From: Juglans regia
Lineage: Eukaryota > Streptophyta > Magnoliopsida > Fagales > Juglandaceae
Length of the DNA: 64,000 nucleotides
NCBI RefSeq assembly: GCF_001411555.2
Contig: NC_049903.1
Span: 19,325,234 to 19,389,233, forward strand
Reading direction: 5' to 3'
Shown one piece after another: positions 48,061 to 60,060 of the stretch (positions are counted from its first letter, which is position 1; every line of letters starts with the position of its first letter). The translations under genes were made by a program, and so were the position numbers. The notes under the pieces were generated by a model, which had not been told where the DNA came from, ran no database searches, and was given only the letters and a program-made list of their open reading frames with translations.

Positions 48061-48576
48061 GCCGAAGATTCAGATGGTATCTTTTCTCAAAAACAAAAAA
48101 AGCTAGCATTTTCAATGACACGAAAAGTGTGCAAATAATATTTTTTTAAAGTATTCTTTCAGTTCTATTTAGAATTATTTGTCTCCATTGTTGTATTGTA
48201 TCTGTTCTTTGAGTTCCTCTGTTGAGCACACCAACTTTTTGTAGGTATTTTCTATAATTGTGGAATGACTAGGAAATACTTGTCGACATTCTTTAATGGT
48301 GATAGAAGTCTTCGTCCTTCTGTTTTAATGTATAAAGTTGTGAGATTTATACCACCTTCATTCTTTCATCCCAAGCAGAAAAAAATCTCAGAAATTTAAC
48401 CCAACAATTTACATATACTTAATACTTATGACAGAAACTTGAAAGTAGTTGGGTCCTATATACATGGTTGTTGAGTTGCATAATAAATGCAAGCGGGTGA
48501 AATTCAAATTCGAAGTGAACACGAATCACTCTTTCATTCTCTGATCAGAAAGAAAATCTGTGGGTTCGATTAGGTC
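48061..48576. other. Upstream region of FHY, nothing recognised
   Basis: AT-rich sequence with no transposon end or gene that I can identify. A plus-strand ATG at 48058 opens only 27 codons. Confidence 0.4.
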
Positions 48577-49602
48577 TTAGTTCTCTGTCACAGGGCCGAA
48601 ATGAATATCTAAATCTAACAAGTAATGAAATGAAAAACAAAATGGAGAAACATTACCGTGAGGTGAGGCCGAAGGTCTGTGCGGCGAGGAAGAGAGACGA
48701 GGAAGAGAGGCAAGGCGGCGACTGGCGCGGCAGAGAGTGAGGCAGAGAGGCGAGGAAGAGAGGCGAGAGTCCGAGACAGAGAGGAGAGGCAGAGAGGCAG
48801 AGACGAGAGTGGGGCAGAGAGGCGAGGCAGAGAGTGGAGCAGTCTGCAGAGTGGCGTGGAAGAGACGAGAGTGAGGTTCCATTTTTTTTGGCATAAACGG
48901 CCCCATTTATACTGTTGGTTTCTGGAGATTTAGAGAGGAAACGGCGCCGTTTCCAGTTGGTTTCTTCCTTGTAGATGGTTCTTCTTCTTCTTCTTTTTTT
49001 TTTTTTTAATGATAATTATAATTTTTATATATTTGTAATACATTTAATACATAGTTATAGACTATATTGATTTAGTTTTTTTTTTTGAATCAATATTGAT
49101 TTAGTTATAATGATTGTCAGACTATATAATAGTATTAATATTAGATTATTAGTATTAATTATATATTAGTATTAGTTATATGTTAGTATTAGTTATAGTG
49201 ATTTAGTATAATTATATTAATATAAGTATAACTATAGTCTATATTAGTATTACTACTAATATTCTATGTACTTATCAAAATTTAATAATAATATTTGAGT
49301 GATTTTTTTTCTTTTTATATATTAGATATAAAACTTATATATATATATATATATAATATTTTATATAATATTATTTTTCTATAAAACTTATATATATAAT
49401 ATTATTTTTTATTTATTTTTTTCTCCAACCAGGCCCGTCCAATTCGGTCCGGTCCCGGAAACCACGGAACCTAAACCGGACCAGATCCGGCCGGTTTATG
49501 CAAGTAAAGAACTAATTCCGGACCGAAAAACCAGAAAACCGGCCTAACCGGTCATGTCTGGTCCGATTCGGACCGATTTTTCGGTCCAAACTTACACCCC
49601 TA
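48577..49602 (-). mobile_element. 5' end of a hAT-type element upstream of FHY
   Basis: Read on the minus strand it starts TTAGGGGTGTAAG at 49602, followed by a CCGGTT/GGTCCG-rich subterminal patch (49600-49430), AT-rich spacer, an 18-bp perfect palindrome with AAACGGCGCCGTTT at 48954-48937, then a CT-rich leader (about 48880-48665) ending CCTCACG/GTAATG, a possible splice donor. The layout equals that at 19765-20481. A 109-codon frame (48906-48577) lies in the leader and is S/L/R-rich, probably not a protein. Confidence 0.55.
48937..48954. repeat. Perfect palindrome GGAAACGGCGCCGTTTCC
   Basis: Eighteen bases are fully self-complementary. The same core occurs as a hairpin at 19996-20040, each time just before a CT-rich leader. 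Confidence 0.85.
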
Positions 49603-49678
49603 AGTCTGCATGATATGATGACCTCTACTCCGTAAAGTATAAACAGTGAGGTCCTTGTTTTTGTATAGAGTTAAATTA

Positions 49679-49876
49679 TGAGATGTTTGGATAGTGAGAT
49701 GAGATAGATTCTAGATGAAAGTTTAAAATTGAATAAAATATTATTATAATATTATTATTATTTTGAAATTTAAAAAAGTTGAATTATTTATTATATTTTA
49801 TATAAAAATTTAGAAAAAATGTAATGATAAGATGAAATGAGATGGATCAAGAGTATTTCTTAATCCAAACGACTCG
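49679..49876. mobile_element. Tourist/Harbinger-like MITE with TTA target duplication
   Basis: Ends TGAGATGTTTGG and CCAAACGACTCG; TTA adjoins both (49676-49678 and 49877-49879). Inside are GAGATGAGATAG and AAGATGAAATGAGATGG. Confidence 0.8.
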
Positions 49877-50085
49877 TTACTCAGGTACCCTTGTGTCTAA
49901 AATAGTTGTAGTGAATTTAACATCCTAAAGTAACATTTTAAATACGATCAAGTATTGAATTCCATTGCTTAGAAAAGAATAAAAAAAAAAAAGGTATCGA
50001 ATTCCATTGATAAATTCTAATAAAACCTAAAATTCTATTGTAGTTATAATTTGAAAATGAAGACATATGTTTTGGGTACTTATTT

Positions 50086-50966
50086 TGAAATTACCAAAAT
50101 GTCTATGTATTGTAATGCAGTAGAAATATCTACCAATTCACTCAACAAATTGGTTAGTCGTATGTTATGTGATAATATGATAAATAATCAAATACATAGA
50201 ATGAATAAAATGCGTAATACTATATTTAGTTACGAATGGAAACCCTTTGAAGAATTTCTCAAAGATAAAACCCTATGGGATAGTCAAATTCATGAAAGTC
50301 AATTTTATTATTTGAAATCAATTACAAGTAAATCTCAATTACAAAACCTTTATAACTTGGCGATCTTCAAACTATTGACTTCCCTCCTGGAACTCCAATG
50401 ACTAAACTCGATCACTTCAAATCCGATACGGAATAAGCACACACTCATACAGAGAAAGAGAAAAATACTAGAAAATTCTTCACAAGAATTTTCTCACACT
50501 CAAGCTCTTGGATTTCTCTTATATCTCCAAAATTAAGTGATCAAAAGATATAACCCTCAGTCGAAATCCTCAATTAAATAATATGCCCAGTATTTGATCT
50601 ACAGTAAGATTCTACTGACGAACTAAGTCTATTAGGAATTTCAGGTGCAGTAGGAATCTGTTGACCGGAGGACTCTGCTGAGAATGAGTCTGCTGACGCG
50701 TCTGTTGACATCAGGCGCTAAGTCTTCTCATCAGATATATTTTCCATTCAACTGGATAATTTCAGACTCATTGAACTTCGGATATAGACTCTCATGACTT
50801 ATTTAAGATATTATCTAAGATACTATCTAACAACGTTTAATCCAAATTAAATGTTCTTAGATAAAGATAAAATATTTACATTCATCTAATTTCAACAATC
50901 TCTCAATCTAAATAAATATCTATCATCCTAGTTATCTAATCCTAACCAACCACTTTTACATTTACA
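50086..50966 (-). repeat. 3' LTR of the gag-only element
   Basis: 881 bp, starting TGTAAATGTAAAAG (minus strand, at 50966) and ending TAATTTCA (at 50086). It is shorter than the 5' LTR, mainly because it lacks about 70 bp matching 55190-55260. The plus-strand 116-codon frame at 50051-50401 is an accident of the LTR, and its partner in the other LTR (54905-55144) is broken. Confidence 0.85.
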
Positions 50967-50978
50967 ATCTCTCTCTTT
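50967..50978 (-). other. Polypurine tract
   Basis: The minus strand reads TCAAAGAGAGAGAT directly before the 3' LTR, where plus-strand priming is expected. Confidence 0.65.
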
Positions 50979-52295
50979 GACGGATTGGTGACAAAATACT
51001 CAGTTGATGAATGTAGTGTGTACCTAAAACAAAATAACCAGCAGACCAAGATCTCGAGAAGAAAATCTTAATACAGTAATGAGAATAAATGACATAGAAC
51101 ATTAATTGAAATTAGTCTCAACCAAACCAAAGGTTAAAACGTAATCTAATCCTACCAAAATTCTATTCTAGTCATCATTAATAACCATGTTCAGTAAGCA
51201 AGAAATAAAGACATTGTTTATCTAAATTACATCCCAAAATAAACAAAACAATTTCTGAACTAAAATATCAAACGTAAGCTTCAACTTCTGTCTGCTACTG
51301 CTACCCCCCCTCACTTTTTGCTCACTCTTCACAAAGGACTTTTTAACTCAAAGAATTTTTAACTCCCCCTCAACAACACATTTAAATCTTCCCCTCAACA
51401 ACAACACACTTAAATCTCTCACTTTTTGTCACAAATCCATCAAGGCTTAAAGCTCCTCCTCATCAGAATCAAAAGAATAACTACCAAACCTACGTGTGTC
51501 GAGATGAGAACACTAAGAAAGATCTTGATTTGACATTGCTAAAACTCTCTCTGATCTTAACTTAACCATGCATTTTGATAAACCTAATGTATAAGTATGA
51601 ATGCATGTTAAAAAGTGAGCAAATAATTGAGGTAACCTGGTTGAGACATAAAACCAAACACTTGGTGGACACTACTTGAAAACCAAGATGAACAATGTTG
51701 TAACCCACACAAAAACCATCCTCAATACATGAAAATCAAGATATACTCACTACTAGATCAAATATAGACAACACAACTATAAACAAAATCCAATTTGAAA
51801 CCCCAACAACACAAATCAACAACCAAAATCTCAATCTCCACTTTTCATCTACGCCAAACATGCTAAGCACGAGTGACCAACATGCTAAGCACGAGTCTCC
51901 CTTTTTCACGCCAAGTCCCTACTGGGACTTAACCGACTCACCCATTAAGTCACAAAGTCTCACTGGGACTTAGATGGAACCAATTACTCCCAGACTCATG
52001 CACCAGACACTAAACTACTCAAAACTGTGTAAGACCAAAATATAAAAAATAAAATCGTAAAAAGAATATAAAATACATTTTATATTTTCCCTTTTTAAAA
52101 AAATAGGTAATGAACATACTTAACTGCATCTCAGTTTAAGCATAGTGCCACTTGCACAGAAAGATAAAATACACTCTCATATTTGTAACGATCACAATTA
52201 TTGTTCAAACCTCATAAGATCATCAATATCAAAGTTCATATGAGCGTGTGAGTGAGAATACTTACTTCAAGGAATCATCTATATATATGTACATT

Positions 52296-52331
<36 letters not shown>

Positions 52332-52999
52332 ATTAATACTCCTAAGAGATTGTTTCTCACCTTAAAAGTCAAATTTTATGCTAGGACCTAAATACTTGAA
52401 AGAGTATCTCCTCCAAACATATGTTTGCACAACCCTTTGATATGTCCATTTTTATTACTCATCTTTTTCCACGATGATTAGAGCAATGACTTTTTCTTTA
52501 AGGACTTAAGGGACAGATCCGTGTAGGGTATTTGTCTTTTTTTGCAATGATTAAACACCGACTTTTTCTATATGGATCAATCATTTATATTCGGCAATGG
52601 GAGATCTCTTACTTTTAGTACTAGGTTCAATTAGTATTTGTCAATTTAAGGTATGGACTCTCTTTATGGTGAGCATCTCAATAAAAAATACGAAACATAA
52701 TTATAATAAGTATAACTATAAGTTCCTTATAGTGCTTGAAAATGAATTTTGTCAAGATGACTCATAGGGCTAGTAAGCTCAAAGTTGACTGCACAAAATA
52801 GAGAGATATATAAGGTCAAGAATTTACTATGTAAAAGCTCAAGTGCTCAAACCTTGACATACTAAGTATGCACTTTCTTTAAAAACTAAACTTAAAACAA
52901 AATAGAAAAAAAAATAATGTATTTTAACTAAAAAACATAAACATAAAACAAAATAAACCAAAATGCATGTCCTAGACTAATGCAATAACATAAGGTGCC
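50979..52999 (-). other. Non-coding interior of the gag-only element
   Basis: Where protease, integrase and RT would stand there is only AT-rich sequence. It includes a (CT)n run at about 52298-52327. No frame over 60 codons resembles a retroelement protein. Confidence 0.6.
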
Positions 53000-54875
53000 T
53001 CTCACTTGATATCACACACATCAATAGCTTTATTTCTTGGCAAGGTCCACTCACTATCTTCTTTGACCATCCATTTTGCTTTAAGTTTTGACTTATTCAT
53101 ATCACTTTGCACATTTTTTGCCTTTGTTTGAAGACAAAATTCTACTAGTTCACCAAGTTTAAGGATTATGGAGGTTATTTGATGACTCAACTCTACAACA
53201 TTATTTTCTAAATTCTTTGCATTCCTTGTAACTTTTCTTTTTCCTTCTTTTTCTTGCACTTTTCTCAAATTAAAATAGTGTGGTCTTATATGATCAAACA
53301 TACCACAAAAATGACAAGTATGAGTAAACTTACCGTCGGACTTACCTTGGTTGGGGCTTCTTTGTCATTGATCTATCGTGTAAACCTCTTGGAACAAGAG
53401 TTTTAGGCATTGCCTTCTTTGGAGCTTCATCATCTTGACTTTCTTTAACAAAAATGATACATTTTGATGAAGAGACAACGGATGATGAGCCTTTAAGTTT
53501 CATACATTGGGAAGTTATGTACTCCAAACCCATGCGATCACAACTAGATTTTTGACAATTCAACATCCCGTCAAGTTTCTTAGTTGCATTTTTTTTCTCT
53601 GCATTCTTAAATCTTTTTCAACTCCTTCTCAAGTTCTCCTCGTTGAGCATGTTACTCTTCAATTTCAGATATCTTTAGTGCCTCGGACAGGTTACTCTTC
53701 TCATTTTTCACAGCTGTGAGCTTTTTATACAGCTTCTTATTTAATTTCTTTACCTTCACCACCTCTTCACATAGATCATTGTAGACTTCTTGTAAACTTA
53801 ACTCATGATCAACTACAACTATAGCAACCTTCGAATCACTATTATCATTGTCACTTTCAAATTTGGTTAGATCAACATCAAAAAATTCATCAACAATAGC
53901 AGAAAAAGCTATAAATAAAGTTTTATCCTTAAATGATGAACTAAAATTTTCAGAATTAGAACAGTCAATAAGTGTGATGTTAAGAGCTTTTTCTTAGTTT
54001 CTTTTAAAGTTTGGACACTCAATTCTTATGTAACCATATTCGGAGCATTCATAGCACTTAAGTTTATCTTTTTGCTCAGATTTATCTTTATTTCATTTTT
54101 CAGAATCACTATTTTTAACAGAAAATCCCTTACATCTCTTTTTCTTTCCATTTGTTCTCTTGTTAAACAATAATTTTATTCCAATGAGATCTATATCCTC
54201 ATCGTTAATATTTTCTTTATTAGAAAAATAATCTCGATCTTCTTCCACAATTTTGAAAGTAATAGACTTACCTTTTCTTGTTTGAGGAAGAGATGACTCA
54301 TAGGTTTGTAGCGAACCTACTAGTTCTTCAACTTTGATTACATTCAAGTCCTTACTTTCCTCTATAGCAGTCTCCTTTAAGGGAAATATAACAGGTAGAG
54401 ATCATAGGATCTTCCTCACAACTCTTAAATCTTCCACCTTCTCACCTAGATTGAACCTAAAATTCATAATATAGTTAAGCTTTGCATAAAAATCATTAAA
54501 GTTTTCATCTTCCAGCATTCTAATTTCCTCAAATTTTGAGGTTAGTAATTGCAATTTAAAACTTTTTACGATTTTGGTTCCCTCATGTGTGACCTCCAAG
54601 ATATCCCAAGTTTCATTGGCCACCTCACACATGGAAGTTCTTCAAGAAAAACTGCCATAAAGATAACATTAAGTTCTTACTATTCCAATTACAGTTATTA
54701 ATCTCATCTCTTGTCCATGCATCAATAGCAGTCTCGGGCTTAGTCCATCCTTGCTCAACTGCATGCCAAACATGCTCATCCAATGATTTGAGGAAAGCCC
54801 TTATACGAACTTTTCAATAAACATAGTTTTTTCCATCAAAGTGTGGCGGGACATATAACGACAACAACGTGATCT
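53000..54875 (-). pseudogene. Ty1/copia gag, decayed
   Basis: Starting near 54860 on the minus strand: PPHFDGKNYVY, then TGA (54816-54814) where relatives have W, then RAFLKSLDEHVWHAVEQGW. Next, in 54632-54402, LLTSKFEEIRMLEDENF and NLGEKVEDLRVVRKIL, as in copia gag of the UBN2 type. 54347-54093 holds an acidic linker. Near 54060-54020 a zinc knuckle reads CYECSEYGYIRIEC, with Y in the place of the metal-binding H. A second knuckle-like motif near 53310-53265 (CHFCGMFDHIRPHY) has lost its last C. Several stops and frameshifts separate the parts. Confidence 0.8.
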
Positions 54876-54913
54876 ACAGGAAGACATGGATCACAATCGA
54901 ATAAATGAACCAC

Positions 54914-54926
54914 GCTCTGATGCCAA
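54914..54926 (-). other. Primer binding site (initiator tRNA-Met type)
   Basis: The minus strand reads TTGGCATCAGAGCG next to the 5' LTR end. The usual form is TTGGTATCAGAGC. Confidence 0.8.
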
Positions 54927-55839
54927 CTAAAATTATCCAAATGTCTATGTATCGTAATGTAGCGAAAATATCTACCAATCCACTCAACAAATTGGTTGGT
55001 CGTACGTTATGTGATAATTTGATAAATAATCAAATACATAGAATGAATAATTTCCGTAACACCAATTTTGGTTACGAAGGGAAACCCTTTGAAGACCTCC
55101 TCAAAAGTAAAACTCTACGGGACAACCAAATCCAGGAAAGTTAATTTTATTATTTGAAAATCAATTACAAGTAAATCTCAATTACAAAAGGTTTGTAATT
55201 TGATTCTCTTACTTGACCAGACAAATTACTCATTTATCTTTTACAGCAATAGCAGCCAGAACCTCTGGCGATCTTGAAACTATTGACTTCCTTCCTAGCA
55301 GTGACTAAACTCGATCACTTCAACTCCGACACGGAGTATGCAAGCACTCAAAGAGAGAAAGAGAAAAACACTAGAAAATACACTCAAGCTCTTGGATCTC
55401 TCTTAGATCTCCAAGCTCTCTCAAAATTAACTGATCAAAAGATACAACCCTCAGCCGAATTCCTCATTAAATATATGCCCAATATTTGATCTGCAGTAGG
55501 ATTCTGTTGACGGACTGAGTCTTTTAGGAATTTTAGGTGCAGTAGGAATATGCTGATGGAAGGACTCCGCTGGGAACGAGTCTGCTGACGTATCTGTTAA
55601 CCCCTGGCGCTGAGTCTTCTCATCAAATATAGTTTCAATTCAACTGGATAATACAAGACTCCTTAAATTTTGGATACACGCTCTTATGACTTATCTAATA
55701 TATTATCTAATAATCCTTTAATCCAAATTAAATGTTCTTATAAAATATTTACATTCATCCAATCTCAACAATTTCCCAACTTAAATAAATTTCTATCGCC
55801 CTAGTCATCTAATCATAACCAACCACTTTTATATTTACA
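54927..55839 (-). repeat. 5' LTR of the gag-only element
   Basis: 913 bp, starting TGTAAATATAAAAGTGG at 55839. The inner end reads TAATTTTAG rather than ending in CA, probably a mutation. It matches 50966-50086 throughout except for an extra segment at about 55190-55260. Confidence 0.85.
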
Positions 55840-55969
55840 TATTTAATATTAGTACTTATTCGATTTCTTTGTCAAAATTACATAATTATTTTTAATCATA
55901 ATAAAATTAAATTATTTTCTTAAAGATAGTATAAATTAATTAGATAGGATGTTAATACACGCTTTACTA

Positions 55970-56136
55970 GAACGTTTGGATTCGAAGATGACTTGAGATG
56001 AGTTGAGATGGATTGTGAATAGTAGTGAGATGAGTTGTGAATAATAGTGAGATTTGTGAGTTAAAGTTGCTGAATAGTAATAAATAGTAGTGAGATGAGT
56101 TGAGATAAGCTGAGATGAGTTTCGAATCCAAACATC
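55970..56136. mobile_element. Tourist/Harbinger-like MITE
   Basis: Ends GAACGTTTGGATTCGAAG and TTTCGAATCCAAACATC are inverted repeats. CTA on the left and TTA on the right are a near-match target. Many GATGAGTTGAGATG words. Confidence 0.7.
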
Positions 56137-56245
56137 TTAGTGACAACACATTACTTGTATAGGTGATGAATTACGTGAGAAATTTCTGCATTAACGCTAC
56201 GAAGTAACTAGGTTAAGCATATATTTAGGAAGAAAGATTCTATTT

Positions 56246-56388
56246 GGACGTCGGTATGCAAAGCACACCCTCTATTTAATTGACATGGTGGGACATGGTT
56301 TGTAAGAGATTTTAATTTTAAATTTCCTTAGCAAATCAAGTATTTCCATGTCAATTAAATGAATGATGTACTTTGTACACCGGCTTCC
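56246..56388. mobile_element. Small MITE with 43-bp inverted ends
   Basis: 56246-56288 and 56346-56388 are imperfect reverse complements of each other (GGACGTCGGTATGCAAAG versus GGAAGCCGGTGTACAAAG; both share ATTTAATTGACATGG). About 57 bp lie between. Target repeats are not obvious and the family is not recognised. Confidence 0.6.
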
Positions 56389-57053
56389 ATGTAGAAGAAC
56401 TAATTTAGGAATACCGTACATTATTTAATTAGTTAATCTAATGATTTAAGTCATTTCCTTGGAAACTAGTTTTTATGTACTAAGCATAATATGAAATATA
56501 TAAGACATGTAGAGTAGGTATGTAAGCATGACATTCATCATATCATATGATCATGTTTATATTTATATTTTATTACAAGTCATATTATTATGTATATCAT
56601 GCATTTCATGTCACATAAGATATGTAAGTGTGATGCTCCGAGTAAAAAGCTAGGGTTTTGAAGTCGCATCTTTCAATTTTGGGACTGAGTAATTATAGAA
56701 TTAGTGGACTTTAGGCCCATGGCAACTTAGAATGCACTTGTCAAACCATTCAGACTTAAAGAAAAATCTTTAGTCCAACCCGTTAGTGTTTCTTAACTTT
56801 TGCCATGGAGAGTGATTGTTCTGAATTAGGGTCTTGAATTCTTGGTGAGGAGTTTATTTATTTATTAAGGTGTGTTCATCAAAACTTAGAATGAGTAGCC
56901 GCCCAAGCTATATTAGGGTTGTATGGTTTTCGGTTTTGAGTTCTTATAATGGAGAATCATCTTTTAACTAAGCAAATGTGTGGTATCTTTATTGACTTGC
57001 TAGGATCAAAAGCAAGAATGAGGAAGCAAAGAGAGACAGAGCTCAACAACTGC
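56389..57053. other. Stretch without recognised genes
   Basis: AT-rich. A plus-strand frame at 56949-57185 runs into the tandem repeat that follows and has no known domain. Confidence 0.4.
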
Positions 57054-57500
57054 CACTTGGCATTCTTGTGTGTAAGAAATCCTTTGGGTTTCAATAGAAG
57101 TAATCATGAGGAAGAGAGGGAGGTCTTGGCAATGCCACTTGGCATTCATGCATGTAGAGGATCTTTAGAGTTCCAAAATAGGTAATCATAAGGAAGAGAA
57201 AAGAGGAGAGTTTGATCATGTCACTTGGCATCCATGGAATGTGTCTCTTAGGATTCCAAGAGAGAAATCATGCAGAAGAGGGAAGAGTAGTGCTCGATTT
57301 TGGTCAGATTTCACCACTTGGAACCCATGTAATGTATTTCTTAGAGTTTTAAGAGAGCAATCATGAGGAAGGAAGAGAGAAGTGCTCGGTTTTGGCCAGA
57401 CTTCACCACTTGGCACCCATGCATTGACTCCTTTGAATTTCAAGAGACGAAAATGATGAAGGAGAGGGAAAGGACACTTGGGAGCCGTTATCCGATGGTA
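57054..57500 (+). repeat. Degenerate tandem repeat with CACTTGGCA core, 82-93 bp period
   Basis: CACTTGG(C/A)A starts at 57054, 57136, 57222, 57315 and 57407, with a partial at 57475. Each unit goes on with a CCATG/TCATG word, TTTCAAGAG-like sequence and ATCATGAGGAAGAGAG. The minus-strand 116-codon frame at 57566-57216 is open through four units but reads them in shifting phase, so I do not call it a gene. Confidence 0.8.
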
Positions 57501-59157
57501 TCCCTTAGGCTTTTCAAAAATTTCAGACAATAAGAAGGATGAAAAGGGGGGCGAGACACATGACAAGCATGCATTGAGGTTTAGTTGATTCTAGTATTTT
57601 CAAGGCAAATGATCATGAAGATAGAGGAAGAGGGAGAACCGGTGGGTGAGAGGGTATTTAAAGGGAGACATTTATGGCACGTGGATACACCTCTATAGGA
57701 GAAACTGAAAGGTCTCTTTGTCTCCATAAGATTATTTCTCACACTTTGTCCTCCCCTTCTCAAGCCCAACTCTACGAAAACCCTAGTTGCTTCTTTATTC
57801 AATACAATCACCATTCATGTCCAAGTTGCTTCAAAATTTGGAGTTTAGAAGTTAAGCATCGTGAAGAACTAAAGCTTGGTAAGGAATATTTCGTTCTTCT
57901 ATGTTCTTTTCCATTTTCGTAGGGTGCGAATCTTTTAATCAAAGGTTTCCAAATGGCGATAAAAGAGAGTTCTAAGTGTGTTGAGTTGTTGGTTTTGAAG
58001 TCGAGAAAGATGGCGAAGGAAGACACTTGTGCTATGTAGGTTGTGGTTAGGACATGCAAATTTGTTTGGTTCGATTCTTTATGTAATCTCTTGTTTTAAT
58101 GACTTTCAATGAAGGATTTAGATTAAGAATGTGACAAACCTATTGAAATCTCCCCCCCACCCATTAAGGTTCTTGTCTGTGTAAGTAAAGTTTTGTGACA
58201 AATCTATTGTCATTCGGTCTCACAAGGGTTCTTGCCCATGTGTATGTATGAGTAACCCAAGTGTATGATTAAAGGTTGGGGTTGGAAGGGTTTAATGGCC
58301 ACAAGGCCGAGTGGATTTAGGAACTTTTAGCAAATGGATTTCTAGATCCACTAAGTACATGGGTTAGCATGATAGTGTAAGGCTTTCTTTTCGAATCCAA
58401 GTTTTAACATTTAGAACATATACTTTTCAGCTTGCTTGTTCGTCGGCATTATTATTAAATCAGAAATGTGTAAGTTAGTCTCTAACTTATTCTTGGACAA
58501 TGTGCTCATGTTTTCGTGTAAATGCTACATATGTACTATTTGTGATTATCTATAAATGTTTAATTCTTGTTATGATATATCACATGCTCGGTTTCTACCA
58601 TGATTGAATCAAGTGTGTGCTCAGTTTATTATGTTATGTTCAAATCTTGTGAATATTTAGAATCTTGCTCATGCAACATGTTTTGATTGTTGCAAATCAT
58701 GCTTAAGTGATATTTTATCATCATAAGTTGTGCCCATATAGTATGTCCCAATGTAAAGGCCATAATCGCGTAATATGTTATCATCATTATGTTGCCATGC
58801 TACATGCATTCCACATGCCATGCTATGATTACAAGTTATTATCTCATGCCATGCAAGTTTATCAGATTGTGCATTATCATACGTTTTGACACGACCCCAA
58901 TACTAGAATGTGGGAATATACTAGTAGAACTCCTTTATTCACTCTAGAGTGACTCATGGTGAAGATGTGTTGATCTGTCTGGGTACCTCTCCTATGACAT
59001 ATTCACATATGGTAGAAAGGCCTATAATATGGTTTGATAACTAGTAGGTGCACATAGTTCGTAAGGGTAACCATGAGGTATCCTTAATTGTTTGTATTGA
59101 ATAAGAATATATGTGATTGAATGAGAAATGGTAAGTTTGTGCAAAAGGTTACATTAT
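57501..59157. other. Possible long LTR or leader, unresolved
   Basis: AGGGTATTTAAAGGGAG at about 57650 could be a TATA region on the plus strand, followed by CT-rich sequence. From 58500 to 58900 there are many CATGC/TATG words such as are common in long plant LTRs. The sequence continues at 62092 after the solo LTR. No second LTR lies in the window, so the nature of this stretch stays open. Confidence 0.35.
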
Positions 59158-60060
59158 GTAACACCCCATTTTCCAAAAAGACATTTTAGAATTTTCGTGG
59201 AGCAGGTATGCTACTACTAAACTTAAACATAAAAGCTTTTTTTTTTAACAACGCGCCAGATGCGAAAGATTTTTATAAAATAACAAATTTCAACAAAAAC
59301 TAAAAATCCAAAATAAAGTATGCGGAAGCACTTATTAAAAATACAGAAGTCTCATGTGCTTATCAAAATAATTTATTTAAACTTTAAACCATAGAAATAA
59401 TCATAGCATAATCTGTTTAGGCCTCTGCCTTGCCTCTCGGGATCAAGTCCTGTCATGCAGTCTCATTTTCATAAATGTCATCACCTGGGGTGGTTTAAAA
59501 AAATGAAAACAAACTAAAATGAGTCGAATACTCAATAAGCAACACATCATACGGTAAATATAATAAACATAAAGTTTCTTGAAAAACGTGCATAGTCATA
59601 AATACATACATAATAACATGAACATGAACATTAATTTATCTTTCACTTGTCATAGGCCGTTACCCACTGTTGACCCCCGTGAGTTAGGGTTAGCGAATTT
59701 AAATAGATTCTGATTCCGCTCGTAGCCGCGGGTTGTGGAATCCATGCATAAGGAAGACATATTGGGTGCATTACCAGCATGCACGACCTGGCAATACAAT
59801 ATGTCCATAACATAGGTGCCGTCTTCGTATCATAACATAGGCCGTTACACATTTTATCAAAATCATACTTGCATACTTGTCATTTCATAGATTTCAAAAG
59901 AAATTACATACATATTTGTCATATCGTATCATAGATTTCAAATGAAATTGCATTTTTTCATAAATATCGTAATACATGTTCCTTCACATAAATTCATGAC
60001 TTTTCATAGATAATTTTATGCATAACTCTCACATAAAATAATGTTATGCATAACTCTCAC

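Larger units (their letters stand above)
50086..55839 (-). mobile_element. Gag-only Ty1/copia-type LTR retrotransposon (TR-GAG-like)
   Basis: On the minus strand: 5' LTR 55839-54927, Met primer site 54926-54914, gag 54875-53000, about 2 kb without coding, polypurine tract 50978-50967, 3' LTR 50966-50086. The five bases TATTT stand directly outside both LTRs (50081-50085 and 55840-55844), which fixes the borders. Gag has the copia signatures but no protease, integrase or RT follows, so it depends on another element for those. This agrees with the published idea of terminal-repeat retrotransposons with a GAG domain. Confidence 0.9.

Noticed and set aside
48058..48138. Divergent gene start upstream of FHY (ATGGCCGAAGATTCAGATGG)
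   Set aside because: The frame stops after 27 codons. A following exon could not be found downstream on the plus strand.
48577..48906. 109-codon S/L/R-rich frame as a protein
   Set aside because: It is the CT-rich untranslated leader of a hAT-type end, and the parallel leader at 20060-20250 has no matching protein.
50051..50401. 116-codon frame as a small gene
   Set aside because: It lies mostly inside an LTR (50086-50966), and the matching stretch of the other LTR is broken. Only the LTR relationship is supported.
57216..57566. 116-codon minus-strand frame as a gene
   Set aside because: It runs through degenerate tandem units in changing phase, with no domain and no splice context.
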